A stretch of DNA of 19,890 nt. Source: TMED26 sp042088965. GTDB lineage: Bacteria > Pseudomonadota > Alphaproteobacteria > Thalassobaculales > Thalassobaculaceae. The stretch covers positions 1 to 19,890 of the forward strand of contig JBELLC010000044.1 in NCBI GenBank assembly GCA_042088965.1, written 5' to 3'. Shown here one piece after another: positions 1 through 8,316 of the stretch (positions are counted from its first letter, which is position 1; each line of letters begins with the position of its first letter). The position numbers and the translations under genes were made by a program. Under the pieces are notes generated by a model. That model searched no databases. It was not told where the DNA came from and saw only the letters and a program-made list of their open reading frames with translations.

Positions 1-872
1 CCATCGCAACTGTTTTCATTACCGCCTATGTCTGGCTGGTGGCGCAGGATGCGCGGCGGCTTTCGCAAGCCTTTCAAGAATCACAACTGGCGCTCGCCCG
101 CGAGCAACGCATGTCGGCCCTTGGCGCCCTGGCGGCGTCTGCCGCCCATGAACTTAGCAGCCCCCTTGGCACAATCGCTGTGATTGCCAAGGAGATTGTC
201 CGCGACTTGCCGGCAGACAGCCCCCTTGAAGAAGACGCTTATCTGCTCAGCAGTGAAATTGAGCGTTGCCGCCATATTTTGGCACGCCTGTCTGAACGCC
301 CGGCCGATAAGGAGCATGACGGCCCGCTTCCGCGTGTGCCTTTAAGTGCGCTGGTTGAAAAGGCGGTCGCCGCGTATCGTCGCCTTGGCATTGATATCAT
401 TATTGAGCCGCATGGCCCCGCAGGCCCGCGCCTTGATCTAACGCTCAATCATGATTCCACAAACGACCTGGTGGTCGATGTCGAACCCGCCGTGCGCGAC
501 ACATCAGAAATGCAACATGGTCTGGCGACCTTGATTCAAAACGCCGTGCAATTTGCGGCGCAAACAGTGGAAATTACCGTCTATTGGGACACAGAGGGAT
601 TCGCCGTCATTATCGAAGATGATGGCCCAGGATTTCCCACGACAGTGCTTGACCGCATTGGGGAGCCCTTTGTTTCAACCCGGCGCGGCCGCGCAGGGCA
701 TATGGGGCTTGGAATTTTCATTGCCCAAAACTTGCTGGCGCAAACTGGGGCGTCAACAGATTTTGGCAATCGCGAGGAAGGCGGCGCACGTGTTGCCGTG
801 AAATGGATGACAGAACATAATCAGGCCTTAAATAGCGACCTTAAGCCTCGGGGGGGTTCGCACGACGGCTAA
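1..872 (+). CDS. regB: Redox sensor histidine kinase RegB/PrrB/ActS family (5' partial)
   Basis: This is the C-terminal part of a membrane redox-sensing histidine kinase that phosphorylates RegA. The frame is open from the window edge (codons from position 3), so the N-terminal membrane domain and its quinone-binding motif lie outside the window. The first visible residues (IATVFITAYVWLV) look like the end of the last membrane helix. Numbering from the GTG at 39, the H-box is AAHELSSPLGTI with phospho-acceptor His37. A cysteine in ERCRHIL follows exactly 40 residues later (Cys77), the same spacing as the His225/redox-active Cys265 pair known in Rhodobacter RegB. ATP-binding boxes follow: IQNAVQFA (N), IEDDGPGFP (G1) and HMGLGIFIA (G2). 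The H-box differs from the usual HELGTPLATI. regA lies just downstream on the same strand, so the two are probably co-transcribed. The family is confident; the exact symbol (regB, prrB or actS) depends on the lineage. Confidence 0.9.
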   Translation, partial: IATVFITAYVWLVAQDARRLSQAFQESQLALAREQRMSALGALAASAAHELSSPLGTIAVIAKEIVRDLPADSPLEEDAYLLSSEIERCRHILARLSERPADKEHDGPLPRVPLSALVEKAVAAYRRLGIDIIIEPHGPAGPRLDLTLNHDSTNDLVVDVEPAVRDTSEMQHGLATLIQNAVQFAAQTVEITVYWDTEGFAVIIEDDGPGFPTTVLDRIGEPFVSTRRGRAGHMGLGIFIAQNLLAQTGASTDFGNREEGGARVAVKWMTEHNQALNSDLKPRGGSHDG

Positions 873-948
873 CTGACCTATGTCTCAATTCGAGATGGAA
901 CAAAATCGCATGATTTATGATACAGATCTCTGCGTGAGGAAGGGCGAC

Positions 949-1494
949 ATGCAGGAAAAACAGAAAACGCAAGGCCGGTTGCTGATCCTTGATGATGACG
1001 CACCGTTACGGAATCGGTTGGCGCGGGCGATGGAATCCCGTGGCTTTTCAGTCGTCACCGCAGAAAGCGTCGCGGAAGGGATCGCTGTCACCAAGCAAGA
1101 CCCCCCCGCTTTCGCGGTATTGGACATGCGCTTGGCCGATGGCAGTGGCTTGGACGTTGTGGCAACCTTGCGCGCGGCCCGCGAGGACGCCCGGATTATT
1201 TTGCTGACCAGCTATGGCAATATCGCCACCGCTGTCGCAGCTGTCAAAGCAGGGGCCATTGACTACCTGCCAAAGCCGGCCGACGCTGACACGATTGCCG
1301 CCGCGCTTTTGAACTCGGTGAATATGTTACCGCCACCACCAGAAAACCCAATGCCTGCCGATCGGGTGCGCTGGGAGCATATCCAACGAGTTTATGAGCA
1401 ATGTGGACGTAATGTCTCCGAAACAGCACGGCGGTTAAAAATGCATCGCCGCACCTTGCAACGTATTTTGAATAAATACGCCCCACCAGGCTAA
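949..1494 (+). CDS. regA: Redox response regulator RegA/PrrA/ActR family
   Basis: Cytoplasmic response regulator and partner of RegB, with an N-terminal receiver and a C-terminal Fis-type helix-turn-helix that binds DNA. In the family it controls photosynthesis, respiration, carbon and nitrogen fixation genes. From the ATG at 949 it is 181 residues, matching the usual ~184. The receiver has acidic residues LDDD (15-17), phospho-acceptor Asp59 in VLDMRLADG, Thr87 in LLTSYG and Lys109 in YLPKP. A proline-rich linker (MLPPPPENP) follows, as in RegA. The HTH ends in the hallmark sequence MHRRTLQRILNKYAP. The frame is open back to an ATG at 880, but the 949 start has an AGGAAGG Shine-Dalgarno about 5 nt upstream and gives the family length. 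The gap to regB is 76 nt. It converges on the EAL-like gene with only 18 nt between stops. Confidence 0.93.
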   Translation: MQEKQKTQGRLLILDDDAPLRNRLARAMESRGFSVVTAESVAEGIAVTKQDPPAFAVLDMRLADGSGLDVVATLRAAREDARIILLTSYGNIATAVAAVKAGAIDYLPKPADADTIAAALLNSVNMLPPPPENPMPADRVRWEHIQRVYEQCGRNVSETARRLKMHRRTLQRILNKYAPPG

Positions 1495-1512
1495 GCCTAA
1501 GACAGGGGTGCG

Positions 1513-2760
1513 CTATTTCCGCAGTAAACTGTCGATAAACCGGCCTTGAAAGATCGTTATCCCCAATGATTGGCCGAAACGAACGGCGTCTTCACTGTCA
1601 CATCGGCACAGCACAGCCCGCGATCTGCCCAAAAGGTCCACGGCAGCTTGCATCTTTGGTAGCTGCGTGCCTGTTGGGTCGTCTGCCATCGCCGGTGACC
1701 AATAGATCTTCACCAAATCCAGCCCCAGCGCCTCACGGTCGAAAAGTGGCAATGTATATTGGTCCAAACCATCAAGGCAGATCCGGTAGCCACGCTCGCG
1801 AACAAAATCCCGGGCGAACAGGAATGCTTGAAAATCGCCAAAAATGTCAATTTTCTGAAACTCAATGACCACGGTCCGGCGTTTTGCCTCTGGCAATGCT
1901 TTATCAAAATCCAAAAAGGCTTGCGACAAGACTGAATCAACATTCAGATTAATCGAAAATGACTTATTGAGGGCGCTATCCTGATTACGGACCAATAGAT
2001 AGAGCATCCGTTGGTCCAAGGTTTGGGTCAGATATTGAAACAACCACAGATTTGCTGCCAGATCATGATCAGGCAGCATTGTTTGCTGCAAGTCTGCAAT
2101 CGAAATATACAGCTCGCGCATAATCACCTGCGCCGATAAATTCCCTGGCGACACCGTACAGATCGCTTGACTGCGGATCATACTGCTTAAATCGCTTTGC
2201 TTTAAAAAACTGTCCAAGCGGGCCAATTGGCTTGGCTCAAGCGGTTTTGCATTGGCGCTAAGATCAGCGCTTGAAATGGCCCGGCTTCGCTCGCGGTCAC
2301 GGTGCAAGCGTTTCACCAGTTCGAGTAGCTCAATGAAATCGCGGGCGAGTTCAAAGCCACTAAAAAAGCGCCCAAAAATGGCCCCGCCATCAGCATCTGT
2401 TAACGGGTCCGCGGCGAACAACCGGGCCACCGAAGCAACAGCATTATCAATGTCTTCAAGCGCGCGGTTGCGGTAAACTAAGAACAGATCATCATTACCA
2501 AGGGTGAACAAGCGGCCATCAATTGCGCCCAATTGCGTCTCGAAGGTTGCCGTCGCGACCCGGACATGATGAGGCTGGCGGGCCAGGGGACGCAGTCTGG
2601 ATAAATGAATCTGAATCGCATTATAGGCCTCACGATCCCGGCCAATGCGCTGCAAATAGTCTAACAATAGATATTCTGAACTCGGCTTACGACCATCATC
2701 GCGACCGTCATTCCTGATCATTGCTCTCGCTCCATCGGTTTGCGCCATAGGTTTTGGCAC
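1513..2760 (-). CDS. Degenerate GGDEF/EAL-like protein, probably not a c-di-GMP phosphodiesterase
   Basis: A 415-residue soluble protein. The C-terminal half (about 200-415) follows the EAL-domain pattern but has lost most catalytic positions. SINLN (Asn271), VIEF (Glu300), DLVKI (Lys351) and FQGRF (Gln405) can be aligned. The DDFGTG-type metal-binding loop reads LDGLDQY, the second Asp of the KID motif is missing (KIYWSP), and the AEGVE loop reads CRCDSED. The N-terminal half (about 45-120) resembles a worn-down GGDEF fold with GNDDLFLVY (88-96) in the signature position. I infer a regulatory or scaffold role, perhaps with residual nucleotide binding. The start is a GTG at 2760, with a G-rich Shine-Dalgarno (AGGGGG) 9 nt upstream; an in-frame ATG at 2748 is the alternative. 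It is convergent with regA and divergent from the nitroreductase gene. The EAL relationship is fairly sure; the GGDEF-like assignment is tentative. Confidence 0.75.
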   Translation of the reverse strand: MPKPMAQTDGARAMIRNDGRDDGRKPSSEYLLLDYLQRIGRDREAYNAIQIHLSRLRPLARQPHHVRVATATFETQLGAIDGRLFTLGNDDLFLVYRNRALEDIDNAVASVARLFAADPLTDADGGAIFGRFFSGFELARDFIELLELVKRLHRDRERSRAISSADLSANAKPLEPSQLARLDSFLKQSDLSSMIRSQAICTVSPGNLSAQVIMRELYISIADLQQTMLPDHDLAANLWLFQYLTQTLDQRMLYLLVRNQDSALNKSFSINLNVDSVLSQAFLDFDKALPEAKRRTVVIEFQKIDIFGDFQAFLFARDFVRERGYRICLDGLDQYTLPLFDREALGLDLVKIYWSPAMADDPTGTQLPKMQAAVDLLGRSRAVLCRCDSEDAVRFGQSLGITIFQGRFIDSLLRK

Positions 2761-2875
2761 TCATCCAAGCCCCCTTCAACCCTGCAATGGAATCACGCTA
2801 TGCTATGCTGGTCAAAATCAAATTGGTCGCTGCCGATAAGCGGTCAACCATTCATCGCCTACCGGGAGATTTGCC

Positions 2876-3709
2876 ATGGCCACCATCGCTGACCTTATTG
2901 AACGCCGTTATGGCCTGGCGACCTTAGCAGGCAAGGATCAGCTTGCCGAAGGCAGTCTTGAAACCTTACTGGGGCATCGCAGCCATCGTCGCTATCGTGA
3001 CGCCCCTGTGAGTGATGCTGATTTGGAAGTGCTGTTTTCTGCGGCTTTTTCAGCACCGGCAAAATCGGATTTGCAGCAATCAACGGTGGTGGTTGTCCGC
3101 GACCCAGCCAAACGCGCGGCGATTGCTGATTTAATACCGTCGATGGAATGGCTACGGACCTGCCCGGTCTTCATGGTGTTCTGCGCCGACAGCAGGCGAA
3201 TCCGTAAAATCTGCGCACTGCGCGGCAAAACCTTTGGCAATGACCATCTTGATGCGGTCCTAAATGGTGCAGTGGATACTGGCTTGGTGATGAGCTTTTT
3301 CATTCAAGCCGCGCAAGCCATGGGCCTTGGCTGTTGCCCCATCAGCGTTGTGCGAAATCATATCGAGGCCATTTCAGAACTTCTGGATCTGCCCGAATTT
3401 GTCTTTCCCATTGCCGGCATGTCCCTCGGCTGGCCCGATCAGGAAGGTTATGTCAGCACCCGCCTGCCACTGTCCATTTTTGTCCACGAGGACCGCTATG
3501 ACGATCACGCCCTTGAGGCCGAGCTAGATGCCTATGACCGCCGCCGCGATCGCCGTTATTCAATTCCACCGGAAAAACAACGTGATATCGACAGCTTTGG
3601 TCGTGCTAATTTTTATGGCTGGTCAGAAGATAAAGCCCGCCAAGTCTCGCACCGGGAACGCGACCAATTGGCACGCTTCCTGAAAGCACAGGGCTTTAAT
3701 CTGGATTAA
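2876..3709 (+). CDS. NfsA-type FMN-dependent nitroreductase / NADPH oxidoreductase
   Basis: A 277-residue protein of the nitroreductase superfamily, closest in layout to the NfsA/FRP branch: flavin enzymes that use NAD(P)H to reduce nitroaromatics, quinones or flavin. The N-terminal HRSHRRYRDAPVSD (about 34-47) is the typical FMN phosphate-binding RSxRxY element. AAFSAPAKSDLQQSTVVVV follows as the usual second FMN contact. AAQAMGLGCCPISVVRN (about 145-161) and the FPIAGMSLGWP motif are the conserved core of this branch. The C-terminal tail is rich in Arg and charged residues and ends RFLKAQGFNLD, again NfsA-like. GGGAGA lies a few bases before the ATG. It is divergent from the EAL-like gene across 115 bp and convergent with lysK. 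The physiological substrate cannot be told from sequence. Confidence 0.87.
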   Translation: MATIADLIERRYGLATLAGKDQLAEGSLETLLGHRSHRRYRDAPVSDADLEVLFSAAFSAPAKSDLQQSTVVVVRDPAKRAAIADLIPSMEWLRTCPVFMVFCADSRRIRKICALRGKTFGNDHLDAVLNGAVDTGLVMSFFIQAAQAMGLGCCPISVVRNHIEAISELLDLPEFVFPIAGMSLGWPDQEGYVSTRLPLSIFVHEDRYDDHALEAELDAYDRRRDRRYSIPPEKQRDIDSFGRANFYGWSEDKARQVSHRERDQLARFLKAQGFNLD

Positions 3710-3730
3710 GGATGAATGGGGTCTGCTCCC

Positions 3731-5320
3731 TTATTGGCCCAGATCTTCGCCGCGCAACGCCCGATCAATCAGATCAGCGGTTTCGGTAATCCCATACAGC
3801 GCAATGAAAGAGCCAATACGGGGCCCTTGGGACTGTCCCAGCAATACCTCATAAAGCGCTTTAAACCAATCGCGCAACGGCTCAAAACCATGGTTTTTGC
3901 CAACGGTTAAAACCACATTTTGAACCGCCTGATCACTGATTTCACCGTCAAAAGCACGTAAGTCTGTTGCCAGCTCCCGCATCGCTGCTGCCTCTTTTTC
4001 ATCAGCGGCCCGGTAGACCTTCAACGGTTTCACAAAATCTTGGTAATAGCGCAATGCAAAGCCTGCCGCCGCATCAAGATCCGTATGCGTGTCAGGGCTA
4101 GCCTCGGGCGCATAGCGCCGAATAAAGCCCCACAGGCTTTCCTTATCCTCGGCACTTGCCGCGGAGGCTAAATTCAGCAACATCGCAAAGCTGACCACCA
4201 TATTCGACACCGGGACATCATCGCCGTGGATGTGGAAAACAGGGTTTTCCAAGCGGGCTTTCGCGTCCTGTGTCACATACGCACGCAATTGCTGGTGATA
4301 TTCATCGACCGCTTTTGGTATCGTATCAAAATACAGCCGCTTCGCTGTTTTCGGCTTTTGATACATGAAGTAGCTTAGACTTTCGGTTGAAGCATAGCCA
4401 AGCCATTCGTCAATCGATATCCCATTACCAGATGATTTGGAGATTTTCTGCCCCTGGTCATCGAGAAACAATTCATAGACAAAATGCTCTGGCTTTTTCT
4501 GCCCAAGGATCTCACAAATTCGGTCATAGATAGGGGTATTGGTGGCATGGTCTTTACCATACATTTCAAAATCAACACCCAAGGCCGCCCAGCGGGCGCC
4601 AAAATCGGGTTTCCACTGTAATTTCACATGCCCACCTGTCACGGGCAGGGTCCATTCACGACCTGTTTCATCATCAAAAGTGATGGTGCCTGCTTTGGCA
4701 TCTACCTGCTTCATCGGCACATACAGCACCTGCCCTGTTTCTGGGTGAATGGGCAGAAAGATAGAATACGTTTGGCGGCGTTCATCGCGCAGGCTTTTCA
4801 GCATCACCGCCATGATCGCATCATACTGCGCCGCGACCTGCATCAAGGTCGCATCAAACTGCCCTGATTTGTAAAATGCCGTTGCCGAATAAAACTCATG
4901 CTCAAAACCAAAGGTGTCTAAAAACCGCCGCAACATGGCGTTGTTATGGTCACCGAAGCTGTCATGGGTCCCAAAAGGATCTGGAACCGCTGTTAACGGC
5001 TTGGCCAAATGCGGGGTCAACAGATCCTGATTGGGCACATTGCTTGGCACCCGCCGCATACCGTCCATATCATCTGAAAAACAAATCAGCTTGGTGGGGA
5101 TATCGCTGAGGACCTCAAAGGCCCGGCGAATCATGGTGGTCCGCAATACCTCACCAAAGGTGCCGATATGCGGCAATCCCGACGGCCCATAACCTGTTTC
5201 AAACAGAACGTAGCCTTTTTCTGGCGTTTTGCCGCCCAAGCGTTTGACAATTTTTCGGGCCTCTTCAAAAGGCCAGGCACGGGACGCCTCAGCAAGCGCG
5301 CGCAGGGTCGGGTCAGACAT
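3731..5320 (-). CDS. lysK: Lysyl-tRNA synthetase, class I (archaeal type)
   Basis: Charges tRNA-Lys in the cytoplasm. It is a class I synthetase, unrelated to the class II LysS of most bacteria; the class I form is standard in many alphaproteobacteria. From the ATG at 5320 it is 529 residues, the family size. The HIGH motif is present as PSGLPHIGTF (His51-Thr54) and the KMSKS loop as KISKS (292-296). WPFEEARKIVKR near the N-terminus and FETGYGPSG are typical of the family. The reading frame is open 31 codons further upstream to 5413, but that extension is not family-like, and the 5320 start has GGAG about 8 nt upstream. It starts divergently from the helicase gene and ends 21 nt from the nitroreductase stop. 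The symbol lysK is used for the class I enzyme; some annotations call it lysS. Confidence 0.95.
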   Translation of the reverse strand: MSDPTLRALAEASRAWPFEEARKIVKRLGGKTPEKGYVLFETGYGPSGLPHIGTFGEVLRTTMIRRAFEVLSDIPTKLICFSDDMDGMRRVPSNVPNQDLLTPHLAKPLTAVPDPFGTHDSFGDHNNAMLRRFLDTFGFEHEFYSATAFYKSGQFDATLMQVAAQYDAIMAVMLKSLRDERRQTYSIFLPIHPETGQVLYVPMKQVDAKAGTITFDDETGREWTLPVTGGHVKLQWKPDFGARWAALGVDFEMYGKDHATNTPIYDRICEILGQKKPEHFVYELFLDDQGQKISKSSGNGISIDEWLGYASTESLSYFMYQKPKTAKRLYFDTIPKAVDEYHQQLRAYVTQDAKARLENPVFHIHGDDVPVSNMVVSFAMLLNLASAASAEDKESLWGFIRRYAPEASPDTHTDLDAAAGFALRYYQDFVKPLKVYRAADEKEAAAMRELATDLRAFDGEISDQAVQNVVLTVGKNHGFEPLRDWFKALYEVLLGQSQGPRIGSFIALYGITETADLIDRALRGEDLGQ

Positions 5321-5432
5321 AAACTTCGCTCCAAGTCTTATGAGGGCCAAAGCACCCCAAAAATAGCTTTCGAAAAACGACCGGAAACTAACGCGAATTC
5401 GCCAGCCTGTCATCTATCCTTGGGATCAACAT

Positions 5433-5453
5433 AGCGCTTCTGTTACAGGCGCT
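5433..5453. promoter_or_regulatory. Imperfect inverted repeat in the lysK/helicase divergent region
   Basis: AGCGC and GCGCT arms flank a short centre; with one G-U pair they form a stem of about 7 bp with a 7-nt loop. It lies 34 bp before the helicase ATG. A perfect 10-bp palindrome (GCGAATTCGC) sits nearby at 5393-5402. Either could be an operator for one of the divergent genes, but neither matches a site I recognise. No alphaproteobacterial LexA box (GTTC-N7-GTTC) is visible in this gap. Confidence 0.2.
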
Positions 5454-5487
5454 GACAAGCGGCCTGATCACTGCTACATCGATAGCC

Positions 5488-8235
5488 ATGAATGATTTAG
5501 CGCCCTCTGCAAGCCAAAATCTCCTTGCCGCTGTCGTTGTCGGCCCTGGGGGCTGCACCCGGCTTGGCCGTGAGGGAGATATTGAGACCTTGGATTTTGC
5601 TGCTGCCGCGCTGCATTTGCAGCAAGAGGCCAGCCTTGTCTGTCATGCACGAGCGATCAGCAGGCGATTGTCAATGCCAGGGTTTGCGGGTTATGACCTG
5701 CTGGAACTCTTTGCTTTTGTTTATCCGGCACGCTTTGTTTTACCGACACCGCGCGGTCTGGCCGCCGCTTGTGGCCTGCCAGTGCCGCAAAACCAAGAAG
5801 ACGAAGCCTTGTTATTGCCGCAAGTGGCAACGCGGCTACTCGCTGAATTAAAGACCGCTGGGCCACCCAATCCGTTACGCCGCAGTGCCGCGCCGATTGC
5901 CCAGGTGATGAAAGATTGTGGATGGATCTGGGCACCGCTGGTTTTAAACGCCCTTGGGGTCACAGACATCGCGCCGCCAGGTGTTGTTCGGATTGCGGGC
6001 TTGGCGATCTGGAACCATCTGGCTGAATGGTCCGACCATGCCCCGCCGCCGCCGCCCGGCAATGTGCCCATTGACCCCGAGCATGCCCGCGCCCGCTTAG
6101 CCGAAATGTTAGGATCAGAGGCTGAAGCCAGACCAAGCCAAGGGGATTACGCCTCTGCTGTGACGCAAGCCTTTCAGCCCCGCGATCAACAGGATCAGCC
6201 AACCATGGTCTTAGCCGAAGCCGGCACAGGCGTTGGCAAGACGTTAGGATATGTGGCCCCGGCCTCGCTTTGGGCGGAACGCAACCAAGGCAGTGTTTGG
6301 ATTTCCACCTATACCCGTAACTTACAACATCAAGTGGATGGCGAGTTGGACCGACTCTATCCCGACCAGCAGCAGAAAAACCAAAAGGTCGTGGTCCGCA
6401 AAGGTCGGGAAAACTACCTTTGTCTGCTCAACCTTGAAGATGCCAGCAGGACCCTGCCAACCCTGCCGCGCCACGGGATTGCCCTGGGCCTGATGGCCCG
6501 CTGGGCGCTGGCCACCCGCGACGGTGACATGGTGGGTGGGGATTTTCCATCCTGGCTGGCTGACGTGCTGGGCCGGGCGGGAACTCTTGGCCTGGCAGAT
6601 CGGCGCGGTGAATGCGTCTATTCGGCCTGCCCACATTACGGCAAATGCTTCATCGAGAAATCTGTCCGTAAGGCGCGGCGTGCCGAATTGGTCATTGCCA
6701 ATCATGCCTTGGTGATGATCCAGGCCGCCATTGGCGGTGACGATGGCCAGCAACCAACGCGTTATGTCTTTGATGAGGGCCATCATATTTTTGATGCCGC
6801 TGATGGCGCTTTTGCCGCCCATCTATCGGCCCGTGAGACAGCTGATTTGCGGCGTTGGATCCTTGGCGCAGAGGGCCGCCGCAGCGGCCGGGCACGGGGT
6901 TTAAAGCGCCGCATCGAAGATCTGATTGCCGATGATGATGGAGCCCTCAGCGCCTTAGAGCAGGTCTTGGCAGCGGCTCATATCCTGCCAGGTGAGGGCT
7001 GGCAAAACCGCCTGACTGACAACGCACCACGGGGCAGCGTTGAAAACTTCCTGGTTCTTGTCCGACAGCAGGTTTACGCCCGCGCGGCCCATGTGGATAG
7101 CCCCTACACCCTAGAGACCGAAGCACGCCCGCCGATTGATGATATGGTCCCTGTAGCGGCCACATTAATTGCTGCTTTTGACCGCATGTTGGGGCCCCTG
7201 GAAGAGTTGCGGCAACACCTGAGTGGCCGCCTGGACAGCGAAAGCGATAGCCTCGATAGTCAAATGCGCCTACGCATCGAAGCTGCGGCCCGCGGCCTTG
7301 AGCGGCGCGGCAAATATATGATCCAAGCTTGGCGTGACATGGTTGCCACGCTGAGCAGTGAAACCCCTGCCACCTTTGTCGATTGGATGGAAGTTGAGCG
7401 CATCGACGGGCGAGATGTGGATATTGGCCTGCACCGCCATTGGCTTGATCCAATGACACCTTTTTCTGAGGTGGTTGTTAAGCCTGCGCATGGCCTGGTT
7501 GTCACCTCGGCAACATTGAGCGACGGCTCCGGCGATGTCGCTGCTGATTGGCATGCCGCAGAAACCCGCACCGGGGCAGTTCACTTGGCGGCGCCTGCCA
7601 TTCGTGCGCAAGTTCCCTCGCCCTTTGATTATCCGAAAAACACCCGGGTTTTTATTATTGGCGATGTCCGTAAAGACGATATGGATCAAGTGGCCGCTGC
7701 CTACCGGACATTATTCCTGGCAGCAGGTGGCGGTGGTCTGGGCCTGTTTACCGCGATTCAGCGGCTGCGTGGCGTTCACAGCCGGATTTCCCAGCACCTT
7801 GATGCTGCCGGCATTGAGCTGTTGGCACAGCATATTGATGGCATGGATATTTCGACTTTGATCGATATTTTCCGGTCAGAACAAGACATGTGCCTGTTGG
7901 GCACAGATGCTGTCCGTGATGGTGTCGATGTCCCGGGCCGATCGCTGCGGTTGATCGTGTTTGACCGGGTCCCCTGGCCGCGCCCGTCCATCCTTTATCG
8001 CGCCCGCCGCGAGACCTTTGGCAAGGCCCGCTATACCGATATGTTAACCCGCTTGCGCCTGAAACAGGCGTTTGGCCGATTGGTGCGACGGGCCCATGAT
8101 CGAGGGGTTTTTGTGCTGCTCGACCCGATGATGCCATCACGCCTTTTAGGGGCTTTTCCAGACGGCGTCGAGGTGCGCCGCTGCGGGCTTGCAGAAGCTG
8201 TCAGCGAAACACGGGATTTCCTGATGCATGAATAG
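5488..8235 (+). CDS. DinG/XPD-type superfamily 2 DNA helicase with Fe-S cluster motif
   Basis: A 915-residue ATP-dependent 5'-3' DNA helicase of the DinG/YoaA/XPD group, which unwinds DNA at R-loops, forks or lesions. The Walker A motif is AEAGTGVGKT (GVGKT at 248-252) and the Walker B/DEAH box is FDEGHH (429-432). Four cysteines between them, Cys312, Cys376, Cys381 and Cys387 (the last three in GECVYSACPHYGKC), have the arrangement of the 4Fe-4S domain of this family. A TSATL motif lies in the middle, and motif VI is QAFGRLVRRAHDRG near the C-terminus. The first ~190 residues are not helicase; the stretch YDLLELFAFVYPARF resembles part of a worn-down DnaQ-like exonuclease domain, which is uncertain. 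The Shine-Dalgarno before the ATG at 5488 is weak. Whether it is the DinG or YoaA functional equivalent cannot be decided here. Confidence 0.9.
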   Translation: MNDLAPSASQNLLAAVVVGPGGCTRLGREGDIETLDFAAAALHLQQEASLVCHARAISRRLSMPGFAGYDLLELFAFVYPARFVLPTPRGLAAACGLPVPQNQEDEALLLPQVATRLLAELKTAGPPNPLRRSAAPIAQVMKDCGWIWAPLVLNALGVTDIAPPGVVRIAGLAIWNHLAEWSDHAPPPPPGNVPIDPEHARARLAEMLGSEAEARPSQGDYASAVTQAFQPRDQQDQPTMVLAEAGTGVGKTLGYVAPASLWAERNQGSVWISTYTRNLQHQVDGELDRLYPDQQQKNQKVVVRKGRENYLCLLNLEDASRTLPTLPRHGIALGLMARWALATRDGDMVGGDFPSWLADVLGRAGTLGLADRRGECVYSACPHYGKCFIEKSVRKARRAELVIANHALVMIQAAIGGDDGQQPTRYVFDEGHHIFDAADGAFAAHLSARETADLRRWILGAEGRRSGRARGLKRRIEDLIADDDGALSALEQVLAAAHILPGEGWQNRLTDNAPRGSVENFLVLVRQQVYARAAHVDSPYTLETEARPPIDDMVPVAATLIAAFDRMLGPLEELRQHLSGRLDSESDSLDSQMRLRIEAAARGLERRGKYMIQAWRDMVATLSSETPATFVDWMEVERIDGRDVDIGLHRHWLDPMTPFSEVVVKPAHGLVVTSATLSDGSGDVAADWHAAETRTGAVHLAAPAIRAQVPSPFDYPKNTRVFIIGDVRKDDMDQVAAAYRTLFLAAGGGGLGLFTAIQRLRGVHSRISQHLDAAGIELLAQHIDGMDISTLIDIFRSEQDMCLLGTDAVRDGVDVPGRSLRLIVFDRVPWPRPSILYRARRETFGKARYTDMLTRLRLKQAFGRLVRRAHDRGVFVLLDPMMPSRLLGAFPDGVEVRRCGLAEAVSETRDFLMHE

Positions 8236-8253
8236 GGCCAGCCGTGATAAAAA

Positions 8254-8272
8254 CATGACAATCATTGTCATG
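8254..8272. promoter_or_regulatory. Perfect 19-bp palindrome upstream of the CoA-transferase gene
   Basis: CATGACAAT-C-ATTGTCATG is a perfect inverted repeat with 9-bp arms around one central base, in the 81-bp gap between the helicase stop and the CoA-transferase start. The one-base centre and lack of a T-run make an RNA terminator unlikely. The shape fits a dimeric repressor site (TetR-, GntR- or MarR-like). TTGTCA inside the right arm could act as a -35 element, but I see no convincing -10 at the right spacing. The regulator gene is not obvious in this window. Confidence 0.45.
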
Positions 8273-8316
8273 GTGACATTTCATAGGTTCAAGCAACTTT
8301 CTGAACGGAGGCAATT

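Noticed and set aside
1488..1498. AGGCTAAGCCT palindrome at the regA stop as a terminator
   Set aside because: The one-base centre cannot form a stable RNA loop, the stem is only 5 bp, and no T-run follows.
5321..5413. 31-residue N-terminal extension of the lysyl-tRNA synthetase
   Set aside because: The family begins near the 5320 ATG, which has a proper ribosome-binding site; the extension is not conserved in type.
6322..7459. Antisense frames of 166 and 170 codons within the helicase gene
   Set aside because: They overlap the Fe-S and DEAH regions of a well-supported helicase and show no protein-like pattern.
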